A stretch of 15,002 bases of DNA from Deltaproteobacteria bacterium UBA6930 (GTDB taxonomy: Bacteria > Myxococcota_A > UBA9160 > UBA6930), in assembly GCA_002450755.1 (NCBI GenBank), contig DKAI01000147.1, forward strand, positions 1 through 15,002, read 5' to 3'. The notes under the pieces are model-generated. The model saw only the letters and a list, made by a program, of their open reading frames with translations. It made no database searches and was not told where the DNA came from. Position numbers and translations under genes: made by a program. How positions within the stretch are numbered: the stretch's first letter is position 1; every line of letters starts with the position of its first letter. Positions 1 through 6,826 of this stretch are shown here, piece by piece.

Positions 1-557
1 CGTTTTTTACGTCGAGCTACTAGAACGACATTATGTCCTCTCTTGGCCAGTGCTGTTGAAAAACACTTACCTATACCCGATGATGCTCCTGTAACTAGAG
101 CCCAGTCTCCATAACGCTCTCGTGTGCTCATTGATTTACTTTGAAAAAGTTTCCTAGACTTCCAGAGAAAGAATGACAAACAAAGGAAAAAGCCTCCTCC
201 AAGCAAAGCATATACGAACCGATCGGAGCCTGACTTGTACAGTATTGGCCACACTAAAAAAGATACTGCTACTTGCAACACGTATACCGCTGACCATGGC
301 CACATCCAAGTGGACATTCTTTTAAAACCTAAATATCCCATCACGTAAATAATCCAATGAGGCACTGCAAGTATCTTGGCTGTACTACCGTAAAACATCA
401 CACCAAACCAAACTTCCTCATCGTTAGAAGTCGGTTTTATAAATAAATCCCATGGGCAGTAAACAAAAGTCATAAAAATACAGAATAAGAAGAGAAGATT
501 TATCCACCAGGGACGGCAAGCTCTCTCTCTAACAAACCATTTGCACAAGATTTTCAC
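1..557 (-). CDS. Membrane-anchored short-chain dehydrogenase (N-terminal 4-TM domain fused to SDR), 3' end cut by window edge
   Basis: The frame is open from a TAG at 566-564 to the window edge. The best start is GTG at 557, with AAGG upstream and 12 bp after the stop of the preceding SDR gene. Residues 1-142 are hydrophobic and rich in Trp and aromatics, with about four membrane segments (roughly 17-34, 52-78, 86-106 and 114-132). From Met143 the protein becomes a classical NAD(P)-binding SDR: YGDWALVTGASSGIGK (149-164) carries the TGxxxGxG cofactor motif, followed by VVLVARR. The catalytic Tyr/Lys lie beyond the window. No stop separates the halves, so I read one fused protein. An SDR-only start at ATG 131 is possible but has no good Shine-Dalgarno. 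I do not recognise the membrane domain. The fusion implies a hydrophobic substrate handled at the membrane, which is inference. Confidence 0.75.
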   Translation of the reverse strand, partial: MKILCKWFVRERACRPWWINLLFLFCIFMTFVYCPWDLFIKPTSNDEEVWFGVMFYGSTAKILAVPHWIIYVMGYLGFKRMSTWMWPWSAVYVLQVAVSFLVWPILYKSGSDRFVYALLGGGFFLCLSFFLWKSRKLFQSKSMSTRERYGDWALVTGASSGIGKCFSTALAKRGHNVVLVARRKK

Positions 558-569
558 TGGATTCTACCT

Positions 570-1343
570 TTATAAATCTTTTATTGACGCAGGAGTAAAG
601 GGCCTAACAGCACCCCGCGCGCGAAGGTCACCGATTGTAAGAACTCTTCCCGTAAAAGTAATCGGGCTCTCCGCAAGCCATCGCACTGCATCTGACATAA
701 TTACTGGGTGCTCGAACCCAAGTGCCGATTCTGGTGGGAGCGTCGCGGCAAAGCCTTCGGTCCAGACGGGAATCTCTAAACGAATGCAGTTGACCGCAAC
801 CGACCCCTTAAGATCAAACGCCATCGCACGGGTCATACCCTCAAGAGCTGCTTTTGTAGTTGTATAACTAATACGCTGGAAATCGGGCATCGTCGCCGCT
901 TGAGATGAGATGTTAACAATCCGACCTAATCCATTTTTTTCAAGCAACGGGACGAAATAGTAGGAAATGTAAAAAGGTCCATTGATGTTCGCGTCAATAG
1001 CCATTCGCCATCGCTTAGTACTATCTTTAAGCGCAGGCTTCGGGGGGGCCAACGCAGCATTGTTTACCAAGAGGTCACAGCGCCCAAATACTTTGTCAAC
1101 TTGTTTGGCTAGGCTCGCTATCGCACATTCGTCTCGAACATCCAAAGGAGATACCAAAGCCTTTCGACCCCAATTTTCCACCTGTGTAGCCGTATCTTCC
1201 AAAGTTCCAGGCAAACGACCGGGGGTTGTTTTTGACGAACGGGCAGTAAGAACTAGGTCATATCCCGATTCCGCCAGATCAATCGCGATTCGCTTACCAA
1301 TACCGCGACTCGCTCCTGTAATTAAAGCTACTGGGGCAGACAA
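570..1343 (-). CDS. Short-chain dehydrogenase/reductase (classical SDR), TTG start
   Basis: This is a 257-residue NAD(P)-dependent oxidoreductase of normal classical-SDR length with a complete active site. It has the cofactor motif TGASRGIG (9-16), NNAA (94-97), Asn119, Ser147, Tyr160 and Lys164 (YTTTK). The usual PG motif after the catalytic Lys is replaced by a less typical EIPVW stretch. The start is TTG at 1343: it lies nine residues before the cofactor motif, and AAGGAG sits 6 nt upstream at 1350-1355, so no other start fits. It lies between a saccharopine-dehydrogenase-like gene (37 bp upstream) and the membrane-SDR fusion (12 bp downstream), all on minus, and is probably in the same operon. 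The substrate is unknown. Members of this family act on alcohols, ketones, sterols or acyl groups. Confidence 0.9.
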   Translation of the reverse strand: MSAPVALITGASRGIGKRIAIDLAESGYDLVLTARSSKTTPGRLPGTLEDTATQVENWGRKALVSPLDVRDECAIASLAKQVDKVFGRCDLLVNNAALAPPKPALKDSTKRWRMAIDANINGPFYISYYFVPLLEKNGLGRIVNISSQAATMPDFQRISYTTTKAALEGMTRAMAFDLKGSVAVNCIRLEIPVWTEGFAATLPPESALGFEHPVIMSDAVRWLAESPITFTGRVLTIGDLRARGAVRPFTPASIKDL

Positions 1344-1349
1344 TCAGAT

Positions 1350-1355
1350 CTCCTT
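1350..1355 (-). promoter_or_regulatory. Shine-Dalgarno AAGGAG fixing the TTG start of the SDR
   Basis: AAGGAG on the minus strand, 6 nt before the TTG at 1343. It is a near-consensus ribosome binding site and is the reason for accepting a TTG start. Confidence 0.8.
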
Positions 1356-1380
1356 AAATAAAGTACTTCTCTAGGTTACC

Positions 1381-2412
1381 TTAGAAAAGATCCTCGCCAT
1401 CTAGCCTAATCTTACAGCCCGACCGCCGAAGCCAACGAATAGCTGACTGAGGTGTAATAACATCCTCGAGGCCCCAAAAACCAGGTTTAAGAGCACCAGT
1501 AAATTCATGCTCTGCTACGAGCCATAGAGGTGGTTGACAAGGAACTGAGAGACCATTTCTTTCTGCAACCACCTCGAGTCTGGAGAGAACCCTGTCTGAT
1601 CGATCTTTAACAAGCAGTTCTAATATACCTTTTTCTTTCCCGAACAGTCGAAAGACGTTTCCCGTGATACTCAGAAATTTTGATGCCACGCCAAGGGAAC
1701 GGTCGGTTAACATCGACCAAAGTTTAGAGGTCGCGCAAAAACAACGAACCGCTAGTCGGGAATCAAAACCTACGAAAAACTTTACTTCTACATCAGAACC
1801 ATCAACGCGGCGCAAATGGGAAGTTGCAGAAAAGGGGTACCGACCGTAGAGCCGTCCTTCATTACGATGAATTTTACTAAAGCAAAGTTGTCCATCGGCC
1901 AATTCCCGACCCATGGGACGCAATAATCCATACACCAGACCGTTACTTGTTGGATTCCTTGTACCGATGGAAAGCCAAGCTTCTAAACAATCCAAGTCTG
2001 AAAACTCTGAGAAGTACCCTGAAAGTACATTTACTAGTCCAGGAGTCGTTGAACACCCCGGAATTATCGCAACTCGAGGGCACTCCATTTGATCACTTAC
2101 ATACTTGACTTTATGTAAATATTCAGGGAGCTCTGCCAGATCTGTATAGTGGCACCTAGCTGTATTGCAGGCTTTGATTATATTGGTCGGATCGTAATCA
2201 TAGGGACCTACCGCATTCAAAAAGATATCAAAATTTTTAAGAACCTCGGTCAATTTCCTCGTGTCATGAATATTTAGACGGATACTGTCACGTGTGGAAA
2301 TTGACGTCCGTGAACCCGAAACGCAAACAATATCGGGAAGGTTAGACTGGCACCACGCTACGGACCGACTTCCCAATTCTCCGCTACCACCCGCAACGAG
2401 TAAGGAGGTCAT
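1381..2412 (-). CDS. Saccharopine dehydrogenase-like NAD(P)-binding oxidoreductase
   Basis: This protein of about 343 residues has an N-terminal Rossmann fold: LLVAGGSGELG near residues 4-14, then FLNAVGPYDYDP and CHYTDLAELPEYL. That layout is typical of the saccharopine-dehydrogenase-like family, which also includes trans-acting enoyl reductases of lipid synthesis. True lysine-pathway enzymes are usually longer and sit near lysine genes, so I do not call it a lysine enzyme. The C-terminal half is not recognisable by eye. I prefer ATG 2412, because GAGG lies 5 nt upstream of it; a TTG at 2415 is directly adjacent but too close to that site. It begins 24 bp after the membrane-protein gene, in the same direction, and is likely in one operon with the desaturase and SDRs. 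The exact reaction is unknown. Confidence 0.75.
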   Translation of the reverse strand: MTSLLVAGGSGELGSRSVAWCQSNLPDIVCVSGSRTSISTRDSIRLNIHDTRKLTEVLKNFDIFLNAVGPYDYDPTNIIKACNTARCHYTDLAELPEYLHKVKYVSDQMECPRVAIIPGCSTTPGLVNVLSGYFSEFSDLDCLEAWLSIGTRNPTSNGLVYGLLRPMGRELADGQLCFSKIHRNEGRLYGRYPFSATSHLRRVDGSDVEVKFFVGFDSRLAVRCFCATSKLWSMLTDRSLGVASKFLSITGNVFRLFGKEKGILELLVKDRSDRVLSRLEVVAERNGLSVPCQPPLWLVAEHEFTGALKPGFWGLEDVITPQSAIRWLRRSGCKIRLDGEDLF

Positions 2413-2436
2413 CAAAACCTCGGGGCAGCGAGCTTA

Positions 2437-3297
2437 TTAGTGGTCATTAGTTTTCTCTTCTGATCCCTCGTTGTTAGCCGACCTATCTCTACCATTAGCA
2501 TTTTTAGCCGAAGAAGATGCAAGGAGGCACTCCCCAAAGTCCGGACATCTAATAAAAGAATGTGCACTGTGATATGCCTGGTAGTGTTCGAAAACTCGAT
2601 CATGCGTTGACGCGATTGGATTTTGAGCAAAGAGCCCCTCTAGCACTGCCTTTACGCTGGTTGCCCATGGTGACGGAGGTATCGTCTCATACGTAACTCC
2701 TGCCGCAACAAGCATCACCCGCTGACGAATTCCATAACGAGAATCACTCAGTGCGGACAGATAGGGGTTTCGTTCTGCAGCGCGGGGTTTAGGTATTTCT
2801 CCAATTGTTTGAATATTTGAATCGGGTGACCAAGTCCAGTCTCGCGAATCGGAAAAAGAAACAGAAAAAGCCACGGCAAAAGCGGGAATAATTGCTCCGG
2901 TGAATAGCCAGTTCGGTCTATGGAACAATTTAATCAATGCTCTTGCAGAGAGGAGATGTAAAAATAAAACCGAACATAAAAACACCGGATAAACAAACGT
3001 TGGGAGGTAAAGACTAAACTGAATCCATTCTCCTATGCTTGCCACATGGCCTGAAAAGACCATGATAGGAAAATACGCAAGTCTCCATGCCACTAAAGCT
3101 AGAGCTAAAAAAAGGAACCAAGCAAATACATTGCGATAATTTCGTGCTACCAAAACCGATCCGGAGAGAGCTCCAGAAAAAGATGCTACCTGAAGACCTA
3201 AGAAAATCTGTGTTTGTTCTAAAATGTCGCTGTAATCCAATGTCATCCCCCATATAAACGAAATTGTTACTAGGGAAAGAACGAGCATCAGATACAT
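2437..3297 (-). CDS. Unrecognised multi-spanning membrane protein
   Basis: I do not recognise the family of this 286-residue protein. The N-terminal half is strongly hydrophobic, with about five or six membrane segments (roughly 2-18, 31-50, 57-80, 87-118 possibly as two, and 132-150). The C-terminal part from about residue 150 is soluble, rich in Arg, Ser and Pro, and has two cysteines close together (FIRCPDFGEC). The tail is highly polar (NGRDRSANNEGSEEKTNDH). The ATG at 3297 immediately follows the TAG of the desaturase gene (TAG-ATG, no spacer) and has no clear Shine-Dalgarno, so translation is probably coupled to the desaturase. This strict pairing suggests that it works with the desaturase, for example as a partner or scaffold subunit, but that is inference. 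Confidence 0.75.
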   Translation of the reverse strand: MYLMLVLSLVTISFIWGMTLDYSDILEQTQIFLGLQVASFSGALSGSVLVARNYRNVFAWFLFLALALVAWRLAYFPIMVFSGHVASIGEWIQFSLYLPTFVYPVFLCSVLFLHLLSARALIKLFHRPNWLFTGAIIPAFAVAFSVSFSDSRDWTWSPDSNIQTIGEIPKPRAAERNPYLSALSDSRYGIRQRVMLVAAGVTYETIPPSPWATSVKAVLEGLFAQNPIASTHDRVFEHYQAYHSAHSFIRCPDFGECLLASSSAKNANGRDRSANNEGSEEKTNDH

Positions 3298-4143
3298 CTA
3301 AAAAACCAATTTATTACGTAACTCAGGCGCAACAGCGTCTAATCGAGAAGAAAGTTCCCCTAGCTTGCAAGTTGGAACGGTGGGGAATAGGTGATGTTCG
3401 ACATGGTAAAACATGTCGTAGGTCACAAAAGACTTGAGAGGATTCCTGATTGTTCGCGCGATAAAATGAGACCGATCGCAGTCATGATGCACGGTCCAAA
3501 CTGCAAAAAAAGCGGAGAAGCATTGTCCTACGGTCATAGCAATGACGTGATATTTAAGAAAAGCAACGTCAAGTATGCCAAAGGCTAGAATTACCATTCC
3601 GAGCATCGCAAGAAGTTCGAAATATATCCAACGACGTACCCTTAAGTTTCCGCGAGTTAAAGCCGTATAATGCAGGAGCACGGGGAATTGCGGGCCAGTA
3701 ATTAGAGCCTTCCAACCGGGCATAAGCGCACTTTTCGCCTCGACATCCTCTTCATCCATACAGTGCCTGTGGTGTCTGAGATGGTTGAATTGAACCGCGT
3801 GCATCGCGCTCATCATGAGTGGGCTTAACACGAACATCAGCCATTCGTGAGATCTAGGAGAAACTCCGCACGCATAATGAAACGCACCATGCACTTGCCT
3901 CAACCCGCAGAGGAAAAACATGAACGACGCACCCAGAGCAATTACATACCACCCTAAATAGGCAAGTACTAGGGATCCTATTAACCAGGGTAAGTAAACT
4001 AAAACCTCAGAAAAAACCTCACGTTTGCTGAGGTCGCAAAGGTCCTTCCATTCCACATCCGAAAGTCGCGGATCGCGTAAGATCTCGAGAGCCATTCGTA
4101 ATATCCGTTTCTCTATTAGCACGTTAAAAGCTGCCCCGTGCAC
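3298..4143 (-). CDS. Fatty acid desaturase-like di-iron membrane enzyme
   Basis: This is an integral-membrane di-iron oxidase/desaturase of the fatty acid desaturase superfamily. In the 281-residue reading the three histidine boxes are complete: HGAFH (85-89), HLRHHRH (121-127) and HVEHH (247-251, followed by LFPTVP), with an additional HHDCDRSH at 219-226. Hydrophobic segments at about 48-80, 101-117, 173-192 and 198-217 fit the usual four-helix layout. Such enzymes use O2 and reducing equivalents to desaturate or oxygenate acyl chains, carotenoids or sterols, and the residues do not tell which. The start is uncertain: GTG 4143 gives the longest frame but no clear ribosome site, and ATG 4095 (MALEILRD) is a plausible shorter start. 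It overlaps nothing downstream; the next gene starts on the following base. Confidence 0.85.
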   Translation of the reverse strand: MHGAAFNVLIEKRILRMALEILRDPRLSDVEWKDLCDLSKREVFSEVLVYLPWLIGSLVLAYLGWYVIALGASFMFFLCGLRQVHGAFHYACGVSPRSHEWLMFVLSPLMMSAMHAVQFNHLRHHRHCMDEEDVEAKSALMPGWKALITGPQFPVLLHYTALTRGNLRVRRWIYFELLAMLGMVILAFGILDVAFLKYHVIAMTVGQCFSAFFAVWTVHHDCDRSHFIARTIRNPLKSFVTYDMFYHVEHHLFPTVPTCKLGELSSRLDAVAPELRNKLVF

Positions 4144-4237
4144 AATGCCAGCTCACACCCACAAACCGGGTGCTTGCTCGGGACTACTTGAGTGTAGAGA
4201 CGTTACCGCAAAGACGCACGGAGCGAATATACCTACC
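4144..4237. other. Spacer between VOC gene and desaturase gene
   Basis: 94 bp between two minus-strand genes. I see no hairpin terminator and no convincing promoter hexamers. It could carry the desaturase operon promoter, or the VOC gene could be the first gene of the same transcript. Confidence 0.3.
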
Positions 4238-4729
4238 TTACGATTTAGTTTCGTTAGATGAATTGGTGCTCAGGGCCGCAATTACCTCATCCGGGGCTTG
4301 CACCAATTCGATGAGCACTCCTTGGCCTCCGATAGGGGCAGAGTCATTCCCTTTAGGATGGATAAAACAAACATCAAAACCTGCTGCGCCCTTTCTGATC
4401 CCTCCTGGGGTAAATCTTACACCGCTGGCCGTGAGCCAGTCGACTGCAGCTCTCAAGTCATCCAGCCAAAGACCGACATGATTCAATGCCGGATCGTGGA
4501 CTTTCGGCCGACCCTCGGGATCGATCGGCTCCATGAGATCCACTTCTATCCCAAGTGGACCGTGGCCTACCACCGCAATATCCTCGTCAACATTCTCAGA
4601 TTCGCTTCTAAAATTGCCCGTGAGCGTTAGACCCAAGATATCGACCCAGAGTTCGCGAAGAGCAGCCTTGTCGGTACTTCCTACAGCGATTTGTTGGATT
4701 CCTAACACTCTAAAAGGCCTTTCACCCAT
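4238..4729 (-). CDS. VOC-superfamily (glyoxalase/methylmalonyl-CoA epimerase-like) protein
   Basis: This 163-residue protein has the paired beta-alpha-beta-beta-beta layout of the vicinal oxygen chelate superfamily. Module one contains GIQQIAVGSTD (10-20) and GIEVDLMEP (60-68). Module two contains NHVGLWLDD (83-91) and VLIELVQAP (138-146). The expected metal ligands are Glu62, His84 and Glu141, while the first-strand ligand that is usually His is Gln13. The resemblance is closest to methylmalonyl-CoA epimerase-like and lactoylglutathione-lyase-like members, but the substrate is not determinable. The start is ATG 4729 because a perfect AGGAGG lies 7 nt upstream. A longer frame to ATG 4795 would overlap the rimO start codon and adds no conserved sequence. 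It is divergent from rimO with a 64-bp gap. Confidence 0.8.
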   Translation of the reverse strand: MGERPFRVLGIQQIAVGSTDKAALRELWVDILGLTLTGNFRSESENVDEDIAVVGHGPLGIEVDLMEPIDPEGRPKVHDPALNHVGLWLDDLRAAVDWLTASGVRFTPGGIRKGAAGFDVCFIHPKGNDSAPIGGQGVLIELVQAPDEVIAALSTNSSNETKS

Positions 4730-4736
4730 TTCATAT

Positions 4737-4742
4737 CCTCCT
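4737..4742 (-). promoter_or_regulatory. Shine-Dalgarno AGGAGG fixing the VOC gene start
   Basis: Consensus AGGAGG on the minus strand with a 7-nt spacer to ATG 4729. It argues against the longer frame beginning at 4795. Confidence 0.85.
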
Positions 4743-4793
4743 ATGTGAAGCATCCATCGACCCGAAGGTACTCGCACTGTACCTTCATACGCC

Positions 4794-6170
4794 ATGAATT
4801 CCTCAAGTTCTCAGACAAAACGAGACTTCAAGGGCTCCGTTTATTTTCGCTCGCTCGGGTGCCCAAAAAATCAGCTGGATACGGAAGTAATGCTCGGGTG
4901 CCTAGCGGAGTCCGGATATGGCATTGCCGAAGAATTAAGTGATGCCACCATTGCCGTCATAAATACGTGCTCCTTCATAGGGAGTGCGAGAGAGGAATCG
5001 ATCGAGGCAATTCTCGAAGTCGCCGACTTACGAGAGAAAGGAACCCTCAAATCCCTCGTGGTAGCTGGTTGCCTACCTCAGCGGTACGGCAAAGAACTGG
5101 CTAAGGAACTCCCGGAGGTAGACATCTTTATCGGAACGTCTGCATTTCGGGGAATTGCAGATATTCTTGACCAAGCAGATTCCGAAACTAATCGAGGGAT
5201 TTATGTAGAGTCCGGATCTACTCATCTATACGACGACCGGACACCTCGAATCCTATTAGGTGCAGGACATAGTGCCTACATAAAAATTGCCGAGGGTTGC
5301 GATCGTGTTTGTGCATTCTGCGCGATACCTGGAATTCGCGGCTCATTCCAAAGTCGAACTTTAGAGTCAGTTGTAAAAGAAGCCGAACAACTTGGGGAGT
5401 CAGGAGTACGCGAATTGAACTTAGTGGCCCAAGATTCTACATCTTGGGGCAAGGATCTTAGTTCAATTCCAGGTAAAGGTCGTCCAAAACTTCATCAACT
5501 TCTGCACGCGCTTGATCAAGTATCTTCGGTTGACTGGATCCGCCTCCTTTATGTCTACCCCTCGGCCGTAACTAACGAGCTAATAGAAATTCTCTCTTCA
5601 GGACAACGTGTTCTCCCTTATGTCGATGTTCCTCTTCAACATGGGAGCGACAGAATTTTGAAAGCAATGCGTCGAGGAACAACTGCCGATCTACAGAGAA
5701 AATTAGTAAATAGGCTTAGAGCGAGCATAAACGGACTCACGTTACGTACGACAGTAATAGTCGGTTTTCCAGGAGAAACGGATGCGGACTATGACGAACT
5801 TGTCTCTTTCGTCAAAGAAATGCAATTCGACAAACTTGGCGTATTTCGTTACTCAGATGAGGAAAATACAAAAGCAATCGAACTATCCAAAAAGGTACCT
5901 AGGAAAATTTCTCGTGAACGGTACAAAAATTTGATAAAGGTGCAGAGAGAAATAATGAAGGAAAAACAAACCGATCAAATTGGTAAAGAAGATCGAGTCC
6001 TTTTAGACTCTTTAATAAATCCTTCATTGGGAATTGGGAGACTTTCTTCCCAAGCACCCGAAATTGATGGGGTCGTACATGTAGCGGGATCATCTCTCAA
6101 AATCGGTCAATTTGCGTCAGTACGTATCACCGGTGTAAATGAAATTGATTTAAGAGCCGAAGTGATTTAG
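4794..6170 (+). CDS. rimO: Ribosomal protein S12 methylthiotransferase RimO
   Basis: Radical-SAM methylthiotransferase that adds a methylthio group to a conserved Asp of ribosomal protein S12. The 458 residues match the family. The N-terminal UPF0004 domain has its three cluster cysteines at Cys23 (SLGCPKNQ), Cys59 (NTCSF) and Cys93 (AGCLPQRY). The radical-SAM core has CxxxCxxC at Cys169, Cys173 and Cys176 (GCDRVCAFCAIP). LLYVYPSA, VPLQHGSD and GVFRYSDEENT are RimO-like rather than MiaB-like, and a TRAM domain ends the protein (about 395-458). The start ATG 4794 lies nine codons before conserved sequence and has no good Shine-Dalgarno, so it may be leaderless or weakly initiated. It is divergent from the VOC gene and convergent with rlmE, which acts on the large subunit. 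Confidence 0.95.
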   Translation: MNSSSSQTKRDFKGSVYFRSLGCPKNQLDTEVMLGCLAESGYGIAEELSDATIAVINTCSFIGSAREESIEAILEVADLREKGTLKSLVVAGCLPQRYGKELAKELPEVDIFIGTSAFRGIADILDQADSETNRGIYVESGSTHLYDDRTPRILLGAGHSAYIKIAEGCDRVCAFCAIPGIRGSFQSRTLESVVKEAEQLGESGVRELNLVAQDSTSWGKDLSSIPGKGRPKLHQLLHALDQVSSVDWIRLLYVYPSAVTNELIEILSSGQRVLPYVDVPLQHGSDRILKAMRRGTTADLQRKLVNRLRASINGLTLRTTVIVGFPGETDADYDELVSFVKEMQFDKLGVFRYSDEENTKAIELSKKVPRKISRERYKNLIKVQREIMKEKQTDQIGKEDRVLLDSLINPSLGIGRLSSQAPEIDGVVHVAGSSLKIGQFASVRITGVNEIDLRAEVI

Positions 6171-6229
6171 AGAGCGATTCTGCTTGGTCAAAAACTTTTT
6201 ATTAGCAAAAATGAAGTTATACCGATCGA

Positions 6230-6826
6230 TTAACCTCGATATCCGCGTGCCAGAAAGTATCGTTCTTTCGAACCTTTTCGGGTCGCCTTAAGACCAATAC
6301 CAGTAGTCCGATCAAAGCTTGTTCGTAAATCATTTGAAATATTTTGAGCTTCCGGGCAGTCCAGAAGCTTCATTAAAAAATCACCACCTTTGTCAAGGAC
6401 ATTTGGCAACGTCGAGACAACTGACTGCAGAAGTGTTTCTTCCTTCGCCCGATCCGTTGCTTTAATACCGGTAGTTTTTGGAGCAGCATCCGACAAAACA
6501 ACTTCGGCCTTTCTGCCAAGTGCGTCCATTGCAGATCTGATCACTAGATCATCTGTAAAGTCGCCCACGATGGACTTCACATTGGGCATTTCTAAAGAGG
6601 GGGTAAGCTCCTGGAGATCAACCCCGACGACACATCCCTCCCGGCCTACTAGTTTCCCAGCGACCTGCAACCAGCCACCAGGCCAGCAACCTAAGTCGAG
6701 AACGACTTGTCCTCTGCGTAGGAGTTTTCGCCCTTTTTGAATTTCTAAAAGCTTATAGGCTGCGCGAGATCGATACCCCTCGCGCTTGGCTCTCTGATGA
6801 AAGGAGTCTTTACGAACGTAGTTCAG
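6230..6826 (-). CDS. rlmE: 23S rRNA 2'-O-methyltransferase RlmE (FtsJ/RrmJ), apparent CTG start
   Basis: SAM-dependent methyltransferase that methylates U2552 (E. coli numbering) of 23S rRNA in the large subunit. Read from 6826 it has 198 residues, close to the family's roughly 200. The N-terminal REGYRSRAAYKLLEI, motif I DLGCWPGGW (44-52) and the full K-D-K-E catalytic tetrad are present: Lys25, Asp113, Lys153 and Glu188. The usual start codons do not fit: after the in-frame TAG within the end of rplC, the frame has no ATG, GTG or TTG until a TTG at 6670 in the middle of motif I. A CTG at 6826-6824 overlaps the L3 stop as CTGA, precisely where an ATGA coupling would sit. I therefore call CTG, started by termination-reinitiation. 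A sequencing error hiding an ATG is the alternative. Confidence 0.85.
   Translation of the reverse strand: MNYVRKDSFHQRAKREGYRSRAAYKLLEIQKGRKLLRRGQVVLDLGCWPGGWLQVAGKLVGREGCVVGVDLQELTPSLEMPNVKSIVGDFTDDLVIRSAMDALGRKAEVVLSDAAPKTTGIKATDRAKEETLLQSVVSTLPNVLDKGGDFLMKLLDCPEAQNISNDLRTSFDRTTGIGLKATRKGSKERYFLARGYRG

Noticed and set aside
982..1374. 130-codon plus-strand frame opposite the SDR gene
   Set aside because: Antisense shadow of a complete, well-supported SDR with its own ribosome site.
2412..2630. 72-codon minus-strand frame overlapping the membrane-protein gene
   Set aside because: It lies in another frame across the C-terminal end of the longer gene, with no conserved features of its own.
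4730..4795. Longer N-terminus for the VOC gene from ATG 4795
   Set aside because: That ATG overlaps the rimO start codon on the other strand, while a perfect AGGAGG sits 7 nt before ATG 4729.
6230..6670. Short rlmE beginning at TTG 6670
   Set aside because: It would lose the RSRAAYKL region with the catalytic Lys and most of SAM motif I, both of which are encoded intact upstream in the same frame.
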